This document shows, one piece after another, positions 5,791 through 7,197 of a stretch of DNA of 7,197 nucleotides. The DNA lies in assembly GCA_002331335.1 (NCBI GenBank), contig DCZO01000001.1, forward strand, positions 368,055-375,251, given 5' to 3'. This stretch comes from Nitrospira sp. UBA2082. Its GTDB lineage: Bacteria > Nitrospirota > Nitrospiria > Nitrospirales > Nitrospiraceae. Positions within the stretch are counted from its first letter, which is position 1. Each line of letters opens with the position of its first letter. The position numbers and the translations under genes were made by a program. The notes under the pieces were generated by a model. It made no database searches. It saw nothing but the letters and a program-made list of their open reading frames with translations, and had not been told where the DNA came from.

Positions 5791-7197
5791 ATGCGTCGTC
5801 TTTTTATCTTCGTCTTGGCTCTTGCCATTGGCCATACGCCATTTGCGATCAGTTCTTCTCATGCCAAGGAGACTGACGGCGATGTGCCGCTGCCCGGGAT
5901 CAGTGCTTCGTTGCAACCGGATCCCTTCACCGGCATCTTGACGGGCAGCGTTCCCATCGAGATCCTGCCAGGCCGTAACGGCATGCAGCCGAATCTGGTG
6001 CTGGCGTATGAAAGTGCGGGTGGCAATGGGTGGGTGGGCATGGGCTGGAAGTTGGAGGTAGGGACCATCGAACGGCAGATCAGATGGGGCGTGCTCTATC
6101 AACCGACGACGCAGGAAGAACTTGATGGGAAGGTCTACACCATACGCCTCAATGGGGTGTCGACGGATCTTGTGCAGGATGCCACCGATCCGTTGCTCTA
6201 TCACGAAAAGATCAAGAGCGGCTTTCTGCGCATCAAGAAGCTGTCTGCCGATGGGACTGCAGGCTGGGAGATCACTGATACGAAAGGAACGAAGTATAAA
6301 TTCGGCACCGGAACGACCACACGCATTCAAGGGACTGTCGGCAGTTTGGGCACGCAGATCTTCAAGTGGTGTCTGGAACGAGTGGAGGATCGTGATGGCA
6401 ACTACATGACGATGACCTACACGGGAGATCAGGGTCAGGGCTATCTGAGCCAAATCGACTACGCCGGCAACGGCGCGACTTCACCCACGAACCAGGTGAA
6501 GTTCTATCTCGAAGACCGCACCGACAAACCGGTGATGTATACGAGCAACTTTGCCATTACCACGGCCAAGAGGCTGAAGACGATTGAGGTCAAGGCAAAC
6601 GGGGCCCTTGTGAGAGCGTACAAGTTTGGGTATGCCTCCACAGGCACTGTGCCACGCTCACTCTTGTCAACGGTCCAACAATTTGGAAAAGATGCGAGCA
6701 TTGATGCAAGTGGATCAGTTACAGCCGGTACAGGTTTTCCGCCTTTGAGCATGCAATCTTTCCCAGGTACTAATGAAGGCAATTATCTGAATCAAATTGG
6801 CAACGCGCCGGCTAGCTCGGGCAACTACTACATCAATTCAGGGGCGGACAATACGTTGGTCGGCGATGTGAACGGGGATGGCCGGGCTGATGTGTTATTC
6901 ACGCGCGTCTCAGTGAACGAGAATTTTGGATTTCGGATCAACGTGGCCTTAGCCGATGCCAATGGCAATTTAGGGGCGCAAATCAGTAGCGTGCCTTTGG
7001 CCTCTGGCAATTACTGGGCGCATCCAGCGGATCGAACATCTCTGGCTGACGTCAATGGGGACGGGTGTGCCGATGTCTTGTTTACCCGCACCTCGGTGAC
7101 TAGCAATTTTGGTACGCGGGTCTATGCGTCCCTCTCCAACTGTGATGGCACGTTTGGAGCAATTGTCCAAAGTTCGCCGGCTAGCTCGGGCAACTAC
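5791..7197 (+). CDS. Secreted SpvB-domain protein with FG-GAP/VCBS-type repeats (3' end outside window)
   Basis: The frame is open from ATG 5791 to the last base: 469 codons, no stop, so the protein continues. Translated by hand. Residues 1-25 are a Sec signal peptide (MRRLFIFVLALAIG..., likely cut after SSHA). Residues about 35-320 match the SpvB / TcdB-type toxin-complex N-terminal domain: G48 ILTGSVPIEILPGRNGMQPNLVLAYESAGGNGWVG within 48-83, then GMGWKLE at 83-89, followed by beta-rich sequence (KYKFGTGTTT, YLSQIDYAGNG). From about 340 come repeats of about 61 residues, each with a calcium-loop motif D-x-N-x-D-G-x-x-D (DVNGDGRADVLF at 359-370; DVNGDGCADVLF at 420-431) and a PASSGNY-type motif (340, 402, 463). 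Family members commonly continue into RHS/YD repeats and a variable C-terminal effector, which cannot be seen here. Likely exported and perhaps surface-bound or polymorphic-toxin-like; that role is inference. Confidence 0.9.
   Translation, partial: MRRLFIFVLALAIGHTPFAISSSHAKETDGDVPLPGISASLQPDPFTGILTGSVPIEILPGRNGMQPNLVLAYESAGGNGWVGMGWKLEVGTIERQIRWGVLYQPTTQEELDGKVYTIRLNGVSTDLVQDATDPLLYHEKIKSGFLRIKKLSADGTAGWEITDTKGTKYKFGTGTTTRIQGTVGSLGTQIFKWCLERVEDRDGNYMTMTYTGDQGQGYLSQIDYAGNGATSPTNQVKFYLEDRTDKPVMYTSNFAITTAKRLKTIEVKANGALVRAYKFGYASTGTVPRSLLSTVQQFGKDASIDASGSVTAGTGFPPLSMQSFPGTNEGNYLNQIGNAPASSGNYYINSGADNTLVGDVNGDGRADVLFTRVSVNENFGFRINVALADANGNLGAQISSVPLASGNYWAHPADRTSLADVNGDGCADVLFTRTSVTSNFGTRVYASLSNCDGTFGAIVQSSPASSGNY
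6806..7197 (+). repeat. In-gene tandem FG-GAP repeat units with an exact 23-bp repeat
   Basis: The 23 bases at 6806-6828 recur identically at 7175-7197, 369 bases (123 codons) later, encoding the end of Ala/Ser-Pro-Ala-Ser-Ser-Gly-Asn-Tyr. A diverged copy (PLASGNY) sits between them at residues 402-408. The protein unit is 61-62 residues; the exact DNA repeat spans two units. The last copy ends at the window edge, so more units probably follow. Confidence 0.8.

Noticed and set aside
5785..6453. 222-codon minus-strand frame opposite the SpvB-type gene
   Set aside because: The plus-strand frame has a strong ribosome site, a signal peptide and a recognisable SpvB domain; the antisense product has none.
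6806..7197. Repeated 23-mer as a CRISPR-like or mobile repeat
   Set aside because: The two copies are in frame within a coding sequence and coincide with protein repeat units, so they reflect domain duplication.

Overview
The window looks like chromosomal DNA from a free-living Gram-negative bacterium with moderately high GC. The gene set (a two-subunit biotin carboxylase, a GspF/PilC-type platform protein, a secreted SpvB/FG-GAP protein) and the style of the intergenic repeats fit Nitrospira (Nitrospirota) best. That assignment is inference from sequence style, not a search result.

Left half (1-3888), minus strand: a leftward operon-like run of three genes. The first is a 472-residue biotin carboxylase (2470-3888). 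After a 42-base gap comes a 651-residue carboxyltransferase plus biotin-carrier subunit of the pyruvate carboxylase B / oxaloacetate decarboxylase alpha type (472-2427). The third is a predicted lipoprotein alpha/beta hydrolase whose start codon lies inside the end of the carboxyltransferase gene (497 leftward, cut by the window edge). The first two should form one enzyme: the first carboxylates biotin on Lys617 of the second, and the second passes the carboxyl group to a 2-oxoacid (pyruvate, or possibly 2-oxoglutarate if the organism runs a reductive TCA cycle).

Middle (3889-4326): a 438-base divergent intergenic region. Its left part (3914-4095) is three successive hairpins filling 182 bases. 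The middle one, read on the + strand, is a roughly 75-nt extended hairpin broken by three regularly spaced tandem G-A/G-A internal loops, an RNA-like design. The first is a REP-like long inverted repeat. The remaining 230 bases show no confident feature and should hold the promoters for the two divergent units.

Right half, plus strand: a 403-residue GspF/PilC inner-membrane platform protein (4327-5538), then a 252-base spacer with a perfect 20-bp palindrome inside a 32-bp dyad. Last is a secreted SpvB-domain protein with calcium-binding FG-GAP/VCBS-type repeats (5791 to beyond the window end). It starts with a strong Shine-Dalgarno and a signal peptide, and is still open at base 7197.

No tRNA, rRNA, CRISPR array, transposase or integrase was seen.
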